From contig NGZR01000003.1 of NCBI GenBank assembly GCA_002197995.1, positions 4,030,001-4,094,000 on the forward strand: a stretch of DNA of 64,000 nucleotides, written 5' to 3'. The notes under the pieces are model-generated. The model searched no databases and was not told where the DNA came from. It worked only from the letters and a program-made list of their open reading frames with translations. This document shows positions 44,801 to 56,816 of this stretch, piece after piece. This DNA is from Gaeumannomyces sp. JS-464. Lineage: Eukaryota > Ascomycota > Sordariomycetes > Magnaporthales > Magnaporthaceae. The number at the start of each line of letters is the position of its first letter. The stretch's first letter is position 1. The position numbers and the translations under genes were made by a program.

Positions 44801-47800
44801 TGTTTCTACTTTTCTTGGTTTGCCATGTGTCTGACCGTTTCCTTCCCTTAGATCTCGACCTCAGTCCACCTCTGCCTCGGCCAGAGAAAATCCCGTCGGT
44901 GCTCGACTGGATACAAGAGAAAATCACCGGTGTGGCTGGCGATCCATTCCCGACGCTGGCAGACGTTTATTCGACCGCAGCCCAGCAGAGCCAGAAGGAC
45001 AGCCCAGATGAGCGCCGGTGGGGTAGAATCACACCCCGAACGCTGATGTTCAGAGACTTTTTCAACTCGCTCTCGTCCATGAGTAGCCATGTGCAGATTG
45101 TTGAGACGCTTCATCGATGCGGGTTTACCAACCAAGTCTTGGACACGCTTCCAGAGGCCATCGCCACCCCGCTGCGTGATGCCATCTCGATGTGCCAGTC
45201 TCACCCGCCCCCTACCTGGTCAAAGGGCTTGCTCAAGCTTGTGGACCGTACCGATATTATCGCCTTGCTCAAGCCCGATAGGCTGTTCCGACATGCTATC
45301 ATCAGCAATAGCGTAAGTATCGCATATACTCGCTTCTTTCGATCCCGACTCGCAACCAGGACGAACTTTTACTAAAAGCTGCTGCCGGTGTCCCGTCTCT
45401 AACTCGCCGATGACCTTTAGAACCCCTCACATGTGGCCCAGTGGGATGTCCAGCTCCTATGCAGGAACCTCGACGACTTTAACAGCAGCGGTATCGAGGA
45501 GGTCGAGGGCAGCGAGCGCCAGGCAGTAGTCCGCACTCTCTTCAAGGATGACCGTAGGCTGAACGAGGCACAGACTCTACTGTCGTCGCAGAAACCGCGA
45601 ACCCTTCGCTTGGACCCCAACCCAAAATGGTCAGATGCGGAGTACCTGGAGAAGCAAAAGGAGCTTGCCACGACGGCAGCCACCAGCACCCTGGCGATCC
45701 CGGCGGGGCGCGGGATGCTCTCCTACGCCCTGCGGTTTCCTCTTCTTACGCAGAAGTTCCAGATTGGTGGCTTTCAGCTCGTGTGCAACATCAAACCTGC
45801 CAATGTCTCGGTGAGCGTGGACAAGTCCATGTTCACCGAAGAGAAGGTGAATTGGGCCTTCTTCCACCAGGGCGTGGCTGGCGGGCTATCCATCTCCCCG
45901 CAGGCCAAAGGCATAGATACATCGTGGATTCTCTACAACAAACCCGGCAACGATCTTAACAACCGACACGCCGGCTTCCTCCTTGCCCTTGGCCTCAACG
46001 GCCACCTCAAGTCGGTGGCCAAGTGGGTGGCATTTAAGTACCTGACGCCGAAGCACACCATGACATCGATAGGGTTGCTGCTTGGTCTGGCAGCGTCGTA
46101 CATTGGAACCATGGACTCGCTGATTACGCGGCTTCTCTCGGTGCATGTTACGAGGATGTTGCCGCGTGGAGCCGCCGAGCTGAACCTGTCGCATCTGACC
46201 CAGACGACAGGCATCATGGGGATTGGGCTGTTGTATTGCAACACTCAGCACCGGCGCATGAGCGAGGTGATGATGTCCGAGATTGAACATCTCGAGGACG
46301 AGGAAGAAGAAGACCCTCTGAGAAACGAGGGCTACCGGCTGGCTGCCGGGTTTGCGCTTGGATTCATCAATCTTGGCAAGGGGTCAGACCTCAAGGGACT
46401 CCACGACATGCGTCTGACCGAGAAGCTTCTGACTGTTGCCTCGTCGGCAAAGAAAGTCGAGCTCGTTAACGTGCTAGACCGCTCCGCAGCAGGGGCTGTT
46501 GTTGCCATAGCGCTCATTTTCATGAAATCCGAGGACCACATCGTGGCCCGCAAGATCGACGTCCCCGACTCGATTCTCCAGTTCGACTACGTACGGCCCG
46601 ACATCCTGCTCCTCCGGACCGTGGCCAAGAATCTTATCCTGTGGAGCCGTATCAAGCCCACGACCGACTGGGTCCATGAAAACCTTCCGGCCGAGTACCA
46701 GCGTCTGCACAAAAAATGGCCAGGACCAATGTTGAGGAGCAGCGACCTTCCCTTCTTTTCCATCATGACCGGCCTTTGTTTCGCTATGGGTCTCCGGTTC
46801 GCCGGCTCGGCCAACGAAAAGGTGCGAGACGTGCTCGTGCAGTACCTTGACGGCTTCATGCGGGCCCTGAGGCAGCCTGTGGCCAGGTTCGACGGGCAGA
46901 TGGCGCAGGCGAACGTGCGCATGTGCGTGAACGTGCTGGCGTTGTCGTGCGCGACCGTCATGGCAGGAACGGGCGATCTGGTGGTGCTGCGACGCCTGCG
47001 CGCTCTGCACGGGCGAGACGACCCGCACACGACATACGGGAGCCACATGGCGGCTCACCTGGCCATTGGCACGCCTGTTCTTGGGCTGCGGCACCACCAC
47101 CCTCGGCACGAGCGACCTTGCCATTGCTGCGCTGCTCGTTGCCTTCTACCCGCTATTCCCCGCTACTGTGCAGGATAACAGCTCCCACCTACAAGCGTTC
47201 AGGCACTTCTGGGTCCTTGCCACGGAGCCGCGTTGCTTGGTCGTCAAGGACATGGCTACAGGCCAGCCTATCTCAGTACCGGTTATGATCCAGCTCAAGC
47301 AACCGACGGCGCCGGCCGCAACGACCACGGCCTTTGATCCGAAACTAGGCGCCAAGGCGAATAAAGCGGCGGCAATGAGCACACCGACGCCGCACACTAG
47401 ATCGAGAAGCGCCAAAAATCCACACGCCGGTGCGGTGACACCCGCTCCCGATGTACCTCCCGAACCTCCGCTCCATATGCTCATCCGGCGCCAAACCCCA
47501 TGCCTCCTCCCGCCGCTCGATGATATCGCTTCTGTGCGAACTGATGCAGCATCCCTGGGCTACTGGGACCTCACTATCGACTTCACTGCCCCCGCGAAGT
47601 CTGGTATCGCCAAGAAAGCAGGCAAGGGAGCGTCGGGCGCCAACGCCGATATGGTTGCTGCTTTCCGCGCTAACCAGTGTTTACACCTCCGGCGCAGACC
47701 GACTCGTGACGGGGTCTTCGGTGCGACGCTGCAGGCCCTCGGACGGCGTAACGACAACAACACACCGAACGCGACGGCGAAAGGTGATGGCGCCGGCGGT

Positions 47801-48304
47801 GCTGCTGTCGCGGCCACCAGCAAAGACCCGCTTGAGTGGATATTCGATCTGCCCTCTTTGCAGGGTCTCACGCATGCGGAGCGCGCTGCGGTGCTGGATC
47901 GATGCGCACTGGGTGACGAGGGCGCCAGCGCAGTGGATGCGCGACTCGTTCTGGAGGAGGCGCTCGAGGCAGGCGGGCGCGACGAGCTCCTTGGCTTAAG
48001 AATGCTATTTGAGTGGGCGGACCGCAGGAGAGCCTCTACCAGCGATGGTGGCAGTTCACGCGCCGAGACGGATGCGGCAAGCATGATGCCCCCGCCGGGG
48101 GGACACGGCGGTCGTGGGAAGAGCAAGTCTAAAGCGGGCGGCAAAGGTGTTCAGATTACGGAGCCAGAGCGGGCGGACGCCGGGATGGGCGCTGCCACCG
48201 ACACGGTATCTGGCGTGCCCGCAGGCGAAAACGGCTGGTGGATGAGAGATAGCGTCATTGAGATGCTCAAGGGGAAGGCCTGGCTCGCAAGCCAAGGAAA
48301 GTAA
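41890..48304 (+). CDS. APC1: Anaphase-promoting complex subunit Apc1 (BimE), six frame breaks
   Basis: Largest scaffold subunit of the APC/C ubiquitin ligase, essential for mitotic exit. Start MASVTSFGIHQPTGLRHAV resembles BimE. Introns: 44769-44851 and 45313-45420. The N-terminal region has TVLWSRGGLFRKSFKF. The C-terminal half carries the proteasome/cyclosome (PC) repeats: HAGFLLALGLNGHLKSVAKW, TPKHTMTSIGLLLGLAASY, TTGIMGIGLLYCNTQHRRMS, EGYRLAAGFALGFINLGKG and TTLGTSDLAIAALLVAFYP. Frame breaks: one C missing at 42157-42163 and 42512-42519, one G missing at 43054-43059, one C missing at 43227-43232, one G missing at 44101-44107, one C extra at 47072-47076. The coding sum (6224) plus four is a multiple of three, matching five losses and one gain. 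About 2075 residues if corrected. As the complex is essential, these are most likely sequence errors. Confidence 0.93.
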
Positions 48305-49293
48305 ATGGATTGTTGGGCATTTCGGACTCTATCGTGAATTTTAGGAGGCTCTGGCGTCACGCATTCTTTACGAAACCGGTCAGCAAAAAAAGCAGGTACG
48401 TGCTACTTATACCCAGTGCCCCAGGGCAATCGAGCTCTTTCACTGTAGTAAAGTCTATACACTATTAAACCAACCGACCTTGGGGAGAACAGCCTAGGGT
48501 GCATCTTGCCATGACAGTTGGGTGGCTGCCTGTGAACTGGAGAGATGTAAAAGCCCGTGCGATGTGGTCACAGATAGGTAACCAACCACAGGTGTGTCGG
48601 TGAGTCGCAGCAACGTTGCTCTCCTGGACGACTATCCGGAGGAGCTCGACTCCCACCTGAGCCGCCACCACCATCACCAGAAGGATTGCCGTCTGTGGAG
48701 TCGAATTTTGGAGTCTCCAACAACAGGGCCACCAGCAGTGGAATTCGCTGGCACAATCCTGTGCTCTCGTTGCTTGGAAGCCATTCAGAGCATCGACCAA
48801 TCTCGCAGCCAATCGCAAGAGCCCACGCGCGCTGGCTCCATTGGGCCACGTATGGCCGGCCCGTCGTCTCCTCGCCGCAAGAACGCCATCGCGGGGACAT
48901 TGTGGAGGCAGTATGCTCCTTGATGGCATGTGTGCCAGCTATCCAAAGCATTGATACCTGGTCTAATTCTAGAATGGATGCAGTCTGGTCTGCATACCGC
49001 GGCCCGTCGACCCATTCGATATTGCAGCGCCATTCCCACCCTTTGTGTTCTGGCATATCTTTCCTGCTCGCTTCAGCCTCGCTTTTCGACGCCTTGTCAT
49101 CTCGGGGGGTTTTTTTTTTCCCTTGTATAATAATAGCATTTCCTCGCTATTATTTTGCCTTTTCATCCGTCCTTCCCCCATCTGGCCTTCCTCTTCTCCA
49201 GTTTATTTCTCGGTTCCCATAGATCAACACTTGAACGTATTCCCCCATATTCTTCCTTGAAATTTACAGCTCCCAGTTGAAACACCTACAACA
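48305..49293. other. Intergenic upstream of the DUF7770-type gene
   Basis: About 1 kb, with a pyrimidine-rich segment from 49060 to 49260 just before the next start. No other gene supported. Confidence 0.5.
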
Positions 49294-50115
49294 ATGGGCG
49301 CCTGCTTTAGTAAAAAGGGTGATGAGGAGGATCTGGCACCAATGGTGTCTCGCACCAGCATCACACATGACCATCTCTACTACCACGCGCCCGCCTTCGA
49401 CCGCGTGAGCTATATCTCTCACGTGGAGCGGGACATGATCCGAAACGTTGAGAACAGCGTTTTGCAAGCCTATTTCGTCGCCGAGGATGCCCTGGAAGCG
49501 GGCGGCAACCACTGGAGCATCTACCTGGAGACCACCGGAACTAGCGGCTCAGCCGATGACGAAAAGGAAGACAAAGACGACAAAGAGGACCTCCAGGGAC
49601 CGTCAGTCCGGCTGAGCCTGAGCCCCTCCACCTATCCGGGCCGGTATGGCCCCTTGGCGAGGCTCCAGATCCAGGCCTGCTCTGACTCCCAGCGCCGCCT
49701 CCAGAGCCAGCACGAGGTGACGCTGCCGCCCTTGCCCGGCCACGTCCCCGTCGCGCGGTTCATCGACGCGCTTGTCGACGGGGAGCGCCAGAACTTTGAG
49801 TTCACAAAGGCCGGCAGGGGCGCCAGGGGCTGGATCCTCGACTCGCTCGCCCTGTTCCTGCGGACCGGCCTCCTCGTCGACCCGGACGGCCGCCATCAGG
49901 AGGAGCTCGAGCGTGCTGTCGGCCGCACGTGGACCGAAGGCATGGAGACCCAGATCGCCACACCCCCGCTGTGTAGGGGCACGTACTACCGCGTCACCAG
50001 CATCGGGGTCGGGTCGCGGGAGCTGCCGTGGGACGAGACGGGGCCCAACGAGGCGGTCTATTGGAACGGCAGCGAGATGATCAAGGAGGCCCGCTACCAT
50101 CACTCGGGTCCCTGA
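49294..50115 (+). CDS. DUF7770-like protein with N-terminal lipidation-type motif
   Basis: 273 residues, no intron. The start MGACFSKKGDEEDL fits the N-myristoylation pattern (Gly2, Ser6, Lys7) and has Cys4 next to it, where palmitoylation commonly follows; this suggests attachment to the inner face of a membrane. The body resembles fungal proteins grouped as DUF7770: NHWSIYLET, then a strand-rich part SVRLSLSPSTYPGRYGPLARL, VPVARFIDALVDGERQNFEFTKAGRGARGWILDSLALF. An acidic low-complexity insertion (SADDEKEDKDDKEDLQG) interrupts it after residue 85. Biochemical role unknown. The family name is from recall of the NHWxIYL and ARGWxxDxLxLF-like pattern. Confidence 0.75.
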   Translation: MGACFSKKGDEEDLAPMVSRTSITHDHLYYHAPAFDRVSYISHVERDMIRNVENSVLQAYFVAEDALEAGGNHWSIYLETTGTSGSADDEKEDKDDKEDLQGPSVRLSLSPSTYPGRYGPLARLQIQACSDSQRRLQSQHEVTLPPLPGHVPVARFIDALVDGERQNFEFTKAGRGARGWILDSLALFLRTGLLVDPDGRHQEELERAVGRTWTEGMETQIATPPLCRGTYYRVTSIGVGSRELPWDETGPNEAVYWNGSEMIKEARYHHSGP

Positions 50116-51224
50116 TAGCGTCTATCTGCCTTTTGAATCCTGGCGAGAATGTTTTGCCACCTCGAGGCGATGCCGACTAGCAAAAGTAAAGTCGGTCTTT
50201 AGCGCTTGGTGACATCATTCCAGTGCCAGTATACTCTGCTCGTTCAATTTTCTTTGTACACCCGCTCTGTACCAATATCACAATTTTCAACAATCTATCA
50301 ACCCATCCCACTTAGCGTCCTCCGTTTGAGGATATTCATTCCTCTACCTTGCACCCCCGAGTTCTATCACGTGACTCTACACTCTTCCGCCATTGTCATG
50401 CTGGCGCAGGATCGGCTTGCGGGCGAGAGAAACCTTATGTGTAGCTTGGGGCATCTCGGGCGAGGCTTGCAGCCACTTCCTTGTCTTTAGGGCCGGAGTC
50501 TGCTTAGTCTCGAAGCCATACTCTTTCGCAAGATCCGAATGGCTCAACAACAAACTGGGCTGGCAGCGAGGCGTCAGCCTCATTCCCGCCTGGCGACCTG
50601 AGGATATGCTCCATTCCCCGGTCCCGAAGAAGTAGCTCGATCTGGGTCTGGAGGCACGCTTGACAGATACCAGTGTCTTGGTACTCTCGCTAGCCAGTCG
50701 CTCTGACTGGGAGCCGACGCCCGATAGCTACAAGCTCGGGCATAGCAAACAAATTGAACCTCCGATGCGGCACTTGTTCGTGTCAACTCCCGTCGGGCCT
50801 GGCTGCTCGGAGCTGGCAAACAAGCCAAAGCCATGGCAACCTTGGGGGCGCCACGATCTGGACGGTCGCGCCTCCCGATGGATGGAATCCCCGCATCGAT
50901 AGCTTGGTAACCCGAAGCTGTGCTAACGAAAATGGAATTCCCGAGGGACGGGTAGTCTGGAAGGGGAGGCTGTAGGAATGTGGCCCTGTCAACCTGGTCT
51001 GCCGTCTGGAGTCAGGGCCGTATATGAACCAGCCGCTCGCTCCCCCTTGGATCCCGTGGGAAACGTTGGTGTCAGTGATCGGTCTTCATCCTCCCTTGTC
51101 AGTTGTTTTTTTATCCTTCCCACCAGGACCGCTCGCAGGGCAACACAAAGCTACACTCGGCGAGCAGGGGGACAAAAAGGCTGTGGGCGAGAAGTCACCG
51201 TCATCATCACCAGCACCAGCACCC
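50116..51224. other. Intergenic upstream of the GH16 gene
   Basis: About 1.1 kb without a supported gene. A TATA-like CGTATATGAA lies near 51016, some 230 bases before the GH16 start. Confidence 0.4.
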
Positions 51225-51245
51225 AAAAAAAAAAAAAAAAAAAAA
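51225..51245. repeat. A21 homopolymer directly before a start codon
   Basis: Twenty-one consecutive A, then C and the ATG of the GH16 gene. Length may be uncertain given the homopolymer problems elsewhere. Confidence 0.9.
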
Positions 51246-51246
51246 C

Positions 51247-52686
51247 ATGGCCTTCACCGAGATCCTGGTCGCACTGCTCGCGGCTGCCGGCACGGTCAGC
51301 GCCCGGCAGACGTACTCTCTGGTCAAGACGTACGACAAGTCCAACGGCTTCTATGACCTCTTTGTCTTCAGAGACGTACGTGTTTCCTGTTTGGGACAAT
51401 ATCGCAGTCACAAACTAACTTGGAAAACCAAACACAGAGGGCGTACTTCCAGAGCCTGGGGTACGCATCCGGGGACCCGACCTCGGGGTTCGTCGACTAC
51501 GTCAGCAAGGCCGAGGGCATCGAGAGAGGACTCATCGCCTACCGCGGCAGCCAGCTCTACATCGGTGTCGACTACAACACCGTCCTCAACCCCAAGGGCC
51601 CCGGCCGCAAGGCGGTGCGGCTCGAATCCAAGGCCACCTGGGACAGCGGCCTGATGCTGATCGACGTTCAGCACATGCCGGGCAACGCGTGTGGTACCTG
51701 GCCGGCCTTGTATGTAGAAGTCATCCCTCTTCTCTTTTTTCTTCCTCTTCATTGCTTTCCTCTGTTCAAATAACCCCATGCATCAACCCCTCACTAACAG
51801 CGCAAAATAAAACCCTCACAGCTGGGCATACAATGCCGATGAAAACCCGTACAGCGAGATCGACATCCTCGAAGGCAGCGGCTGGCCCAGCCAGTCGGCC
51901 AACGTGGTGTCGTTGCACACGTGCGGCAAGTGCACATTCCCGAACCTCAAGGGGAACGAGGTCCGTAAGGACTGCGACATGAAGGCCGGCCCGACCTGCA
52001 GCGAAGTGGTCCAGAACCCGTGAGTGACACCCACGCCTAGCTCTCTGTGGCGCCTGGCTGCTTGAGCATCGTGACATCGTGAGAAGAAAGGAAGAGTAAT
52101 ACTAGTGACCGCCATCAAACAACTGACATCAGCCCTTTATAACAAACAGTGCCGGCTGCGGCCTGACGGGCGCCAAGGACACCTACGGTGACGGCTTCAA
52201 CAAGAACGGCGGCGGCATCTACGCGCTGCAGCTCAACTCGAAAGGCATCAAGATCTGGTTCCACCCGCGCGGTAAGATCCCCTTCGACATCAACATGGGC
52301 AAGCCCAACACCACGGGCTGGCCGAACCTCATGGCCAGCTTCCCGTCCAGCAAGACCTGCAACATCTCAAAGATTTTCAAGAACCTGTCCATCGTACGTC
52401 AGCCGGACCCCCCCTCTCTCTCTCTTCTCTCACGGTTGAATAATCGTGGTGTCTTTCATGTATACATCCATATGCGGAGCAGGTGTACTGACAAAAGATA
52501 CAGATCATCAACACGACCTTTTGTGGGAGCTCCATCTACGACTGGAAGACACAGACCCAGGGTTGGCCGCAGTGCCGTTCCGCCAAGGGAGGCTCCTGCG
52601 AGGCGTACGTGGCCGCCAACCCGCAGGCATACAAGGAGGCCTACTGGCTGTTCAATTGGGTCAAGATATACCAGGAAAAGGCATAG
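51247..52686 (+). CDS. Secreted GH16 endo-beta-1,3(4)-glucanase
   Basis: Hydrolyses beta-1,3/1,4-glucans of fungal or plant walls. Exons: 51247-51375, 51438-51709, 51822-52019, 52150-52393, 52504-52686; the sum is 1026 bases (341 residues) with no frame break. Signal peptide MAFTEILVALLAAAGTVSA. The catalytic GH16 signature E-I-D-I-x-E is in YSEIDILEGSGWPSQSANVV; the two Glu are nucleophile and acid/base by family knowledge. Also typical are KGPGRKAVRLESK and GNACGTWPAFWAYN before the active site, and YGDGFNKNGGGIYALQLNSKGIKIWFHPRGKIP after it. Several cysteines (HTCGKCTF, KDCDM, NTTFCGSS, WPQCRSAKGGSC) suit an extracellular enzyme. All four introns have standard GT-AG ends of 62 to 130 nt. 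Linear order and motifs match the mixed-linked glucanase group rather than wall crosslinking Crh enzymes. Confidence 0.93.
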
Positions 52687-53430
52687 CGTGTTTCTCTTGC
52701 TGTCTTGCCTTTCTTTGACCCCTGCGCAGCTTTCCCCGTCCGAAGACCGTTGCGCCACAGCCGTCTTCGCCCTCATCGCCGTAGAAAATCAGACAAATAT
52801 CACTGCTCAAAGCTGCTGGCAAACCAACACTTTACGTTATTCTTGGTGGTGACTGAACAAAATTGAACCAGCAAAGGTCGCGGGAAGGGATGTTTAACGC
52901 CTTTGCATTCCATCATATCTCCCCATTGCTCGGCGATAGTCGCCTCGTGGATAATGAATGAGCCCATGGTGGATAAAAGATTCTCGCTGATATCTATCAG
53001 GGATCAGGACGAACTACGGCCAGCGAGAGAGCTGCACGTCCGCGCATAATCTCCTCACCATAGAGCCGATAGAAAGCCGTGCCATCTTTGAAACAGAAAG
53101 CGACTGCCAGCCCAACATAGGGGACAAAAAAAAAGAAAATAAAAAAAACCCCAGAGCCCATAACACCGTCCGGAATGCAATTCCCATGACCTGCCCGTCT
53201 TCCAGAAAAAAGAAGGCCAGATACTTGCCTCCGGATCTGCCCAAGTAGAGCATTACATCTAAACGCCGTACCTTTTTTCCATTGTTGGTTGGGAAAGTGT
53301 ATGCATGGTCGTAAGAGCTGGCGGATGGAAATTGTTGGCTAGCCGAGGACAAATGATCCAGTGTGCATTATTGTCACTCGCTTATTTTTTGTTCTTGTTC
53401 ATGTGTTTCCTCTCCTTCATGGCCCTCCTC
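52687..53430. other. Convergent intergenic spacer, GH16 / eIF3e
   Basis: 744 bases of 3' flank for two convergent genes, with A runs near 53125-53150. No gene supported. Confidence 0.5.
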
Positions 53431-54853
53431 CTAGCGAGCCACGGCCGCCGTCAGGACCTGGGTCCTGAAGAACCCGCCCTTGGTGCGCTCAATGACTTGC
53501 TGGTAGACGCTGCTGTTGGGGTGGTTCATGATGACGGTGCCCTCCTGGAAGTCGATCTTGGCGTCGAGGCGCGTGTCCCGGATCAGGTTGACGATCCACT
53601 TCTCGCCCTCGTCCACGTTGAGGCCGAGCTGCTCGCTCAGGCGCTTGAGGTCGATACGGGCGTGGATCTTGCAGTAAGACTCGAAGAACAAGTGTCTTGC
53701 CGCGTCAACGAAGGCATCGGTCGTCGAGATGAGGAAAAAGTCGGTCCGCAGCACCTCCTCGGCCCGGGGAAGCTGCCTCTGCGCCTCCTCAAAGTCGAAG
53801 TCGATGTAGAGCGCCCGCACAAAGTCGGTGACGGGGTCCGAGTACTCATACCCCTCCTGCTTGACGACGCGCACGACATCCTTGAGCTGCTTCTGGTGCA
53901 TACCCGTGTTGCGCACGCGTCCCCTACCAGCAATGACGACGACAGCCAGGTAGCGCAGGATCCCACGGGCAAGCTCGTCATGATGGTGTTGATGTAGTTA
54001 GGCGAGAAGAGCATCTCGAGCAGCGGCTCGCGTGCCGACTCGTCGTTGAAGAGGGGGAACAGAGCCCAGTGGATCAACCAGGTACGGTGCTGCAGCTGCG
54101 CGAGCGGGTTGTTAAACAGCCTCGAGTCGATGCCTTCGCGCACCGTCTTGAGCTCCTCCATGGTGCCCTCCCAGTTGCCGCTGAGAATCTCCGACGCCAG
54201 CCTTCCCCACGTCGCCGCCGAGACCTTGTCGTTGTCGGTTGACAGGACACGGAACTGGTACAGTAGCTCGGCAGCGCCCGAGTAGTTGCCGCAGCTGTAC
54301 TGGAAGTTGCCAAAGTCGTAAAGGGCGTCGACCATCTCGATGGTGACCTGGATAAAAAGCATGTTAGAGCCGGGAACTCGCGCGCGCAAGACAGATTTGA
54401 CACAGGCAAGACGCCAAAGAGAGTCCTTACATCGTGCTCCTTCTTCAGGTACTCCAAGTTGGCCACCTTGTCGCTCCGCAGGTTCCCAGTGACCTCCTCG
54501 TTGTCGAGCAGGTCGCGCAGCTTGGCGACCGAGTCCTCGTACTGCTGCAGGCGGGCGATGACCTTTTGCCTCTTGTCGGCGAACTCAGCGGGCGGCTCGT
54601 CGATGCCCTCCAGCTCACAGTACAGATTGGCGACGTAGTCGGTCATGTTTGTCTTCTTGAGCAGCTCGTACTTGGCCTTGGTGATCTCGAGGGCCTTCTC
54701 GGCGTCCTTGGGCTCGTTGGTCTCCTCATCGTAGAACTGGCCGCTGCTAAAGTCCAGCAGCGGGAAGATCAGATGCCGGTCCAGGTGGCTGACCAGCTTG
54801 GGCAGGAGGTCGAACTCGGAGACCGACTCCTCGCCCGCTGTTGGCGCCGCCAT
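53431..54853 (-). CDS. Translation initiation factor eIF3 subunit e (Int6), one double frame break
   Basis: Subunit e of the eIF3 complex that recruits the 40S subunit to mRNA. Exons on the minus strand: 54853-54431 and 54347-53431, with an 83-nt intron joining [19 protein letters not shown]-terminal eIF3e domain: [23 protein letters not shown], followed by [18 protein letters not shown]. The C-terminal PCI domain includes [38 protein letters not shown] and [17 protein letters not shown]. Near 53959-53975 the frame jumps; removing one T and one G from short runs gives [19 protein letters not shown], the family's TSCPWILRYL motif. Exon sum is two bases over a multiple of three, as two insertions predict. 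About 445 residues. It shares a divergent promoter with the mL49 gene. Confidence 0.94.
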
Positions 54854-55441
54854 CTTGGAGGCTTGTTATGGGAGGGGCGGTGCCCGCCGTCGGCTCGCCA
54901 AGGGTTTTGTTTAGCCAGTCGGCCCGGATGAGGGTACGCCCAGAAACGGATACACGCGCTCTTTCGGCGGCTGGTCGGGCCAAAACAATCGTCGTCGTCG
55001 TCGCCGCCAGAGCCTTCCTGACGCTATTGTTGTGGTAGGGTCGAACTGGGAAATAGTGGGGGAGCCGACTTTCGTGGGGCACGCACACACTGGCTGGCAA
55101 TTTTTGCGTGCGTCCAGCAATCGAATTTTTGGTGCGGCCCCGCAGGCTGGTGCGGAATTGGCCTGGATGCCCGCCCGGTAAAGCAAAGCCGCGACGGAAT
55201 GACCAGATATTCCGCTGCCGATAATTTTTCTGCCGTTTGGCGGTGAATATTCGTCGAACCCGCGGGTCCAGGCCGGCATCAACAGCTGCATCACCAGGTG
55301 GGCGCTGGCAGCGGGTGAGATGGTACGGACGACCTCGAAAGCGCAATCAGCCGACATCGCAATAAGACCGCCACTCCGCGCGGCCCGTCGATTCCACGTC
55401 TCCCAGATCGCTAGGCCTTCCTTGACGCCCAGACTCACACA
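54854..55441. promoter_or_regulatory. Shared divergent promoter of eIF3e and mL49
   Basis: 588 bases between two oppositely transcribed translation genes, one cytosolic and one mitochondrial. No TATA box seen. Co-regulation is only inferred from the arrangement. Confidence 0.45.
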
Positions 55442-56011
55442 ATGGCCGCCTCCCACATCCTGCGGGCTCTCCCCGCCGCCCCTCTCAGGCTCGCGCCAGC
55501 ATCCAGACTAGCCACCGCGATACCAGCGGCGAGGCGGACCTATAGCTCCGTGACAACGACGACAACGATCACCGATGCCACCACCCCGCCATCTCTTCCC
55601 CCTCAAGCTCAAGCACCAGCAGCGACGCCGAGCAAAACAGCCGCAACTCAAGATGCGCCAGCCATGAGGCATACGGGCTACTTCGTCGCCCGCTCGCCAT
55701 CCAACAACCTGCCCATATACGAAGACACCAAGAAAGGCGGCACGACGCTGCTGAGGAAAATTGAGGGCAACGCGAACGCGCTCAAGGTCGACCTGATGCG
55801 CCTGCTGCAGATGGACGACAAGATGGTCACGGTCAACCCGAGAACGAACCACATCAGGATAAAGGTGAGGCTGGAAACGAAAAGCCTGCGGTTGCACGCG
55901 TGTCTAGATTGATACGGATTGGTTGCTAATCGGGAGGAACATCCCCTGCTCCATCTTCAGGGTCATGTCAAGGCCCAGCTGCGGCCCGTTTTAGAAAACA
56001 TGGGCTTCTGA
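55442..56011 (+). CDS. IMG2: Mitochondrial large-subunit ribosomal protein mL49 (IMG2)
   Basis: Component of the mitochondrial 54S subunit. Exons 55442-55864 and 55961-56011 (96-nt intron, acceptor CTTCAG) give 157 residues with no frame break. The N terminus MAASHILRALPAAPLRLAPASRLATAIPAARR-type sequence is rich in Ala and Arg without acidic residues, a mitochondrial presequence. A Thr/Pro/Ala-rich linker follows, then the IMG2 domain: HTGYFVARSPSNNLPIYEDT, GGTTLLRKIEGNANALKVDL, and after the splice RIK|GHVKAQLRPVLENMGF, the conserved C terminus of the family. Confidence 0.93.
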
Positions 56012-56816
56012 ATACCTGTGGTCCAAAAGATCCCGCTCGTTTTACCTTTGGTGTGGGCGGGGGAATGCACTAAACCCAACGCATAGCGTCGTGTACTATA
56101 ACCAGGGCAGGAGGCACAGCTTTTGGTGCATGATGTGATTGATATCTGATTCGATCTATGACCAGCCGTAGCAGCCCTGAACCATCCATATATTCATGCC
56201 GAGATATCCATGAGCCGGCTGGGATGGTAGTCAGGCCAATGGCTCTGCCGCCTCGGCTCAAACTTACAACTCGACCGAAAACCTTGCCCGATAGGTACCC
56301 ATATCGTATAACCAGGATCCGGCTTGAGACAAACACAGGGGACGCAGGCAGAGATGCATACCAAAAAATATACGCTGGATCATATACAACCACCAGATGG
56401 TGGCAACTAACGACACTTGGAACATGTCTCTCCCCTCTCGTTCCATCGGGCGAAAACGGGACGATAGATAAATAACAGCCGAAGGAAAGAGTGTTCCAAA
56501 GAAAGGAAAAGCGAGAAAGGAAAATAAAGACGGAAAACACCCCCAGCACGAACTGCCGTTCCCAGTCCTATCAAAATCATGACACTGTCCGTTTAAATCC
56601 ACAATACACCAGAGAAACAAAAAGGCCGACACCGTTGTATCCAGACGCCCCTGATGCCAATTTCTTTTCATCACGCAAAAAAGTAATCGTCTCAGGCATG
56701 CCAGCAAATCCAAACCGCCCGAGGTTCAGCTGGGTGGTCCGGCCGGAAAAATGCTGGCCGTAAGGCCGGGGTTACCCAAAAAGAGGCTTCAGCCGGCGAT
56801 CATAGAACCGCCTGTA
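56012..56816. other. Convergent intergenic spacer, mL49 / SWI1
   Basis: 805 bases of 3' flank for two convergent genes. Short open frames on both strands look random. No other feature. Confidence 0.5.

Noticed and set aside
41890..48304. Reading the APC1 region as several separate genes or as a pseudogene
   Set aside because: The pieces are collinear parts of one family, the total length modulo 3 fits small indels, and the gene is essential.
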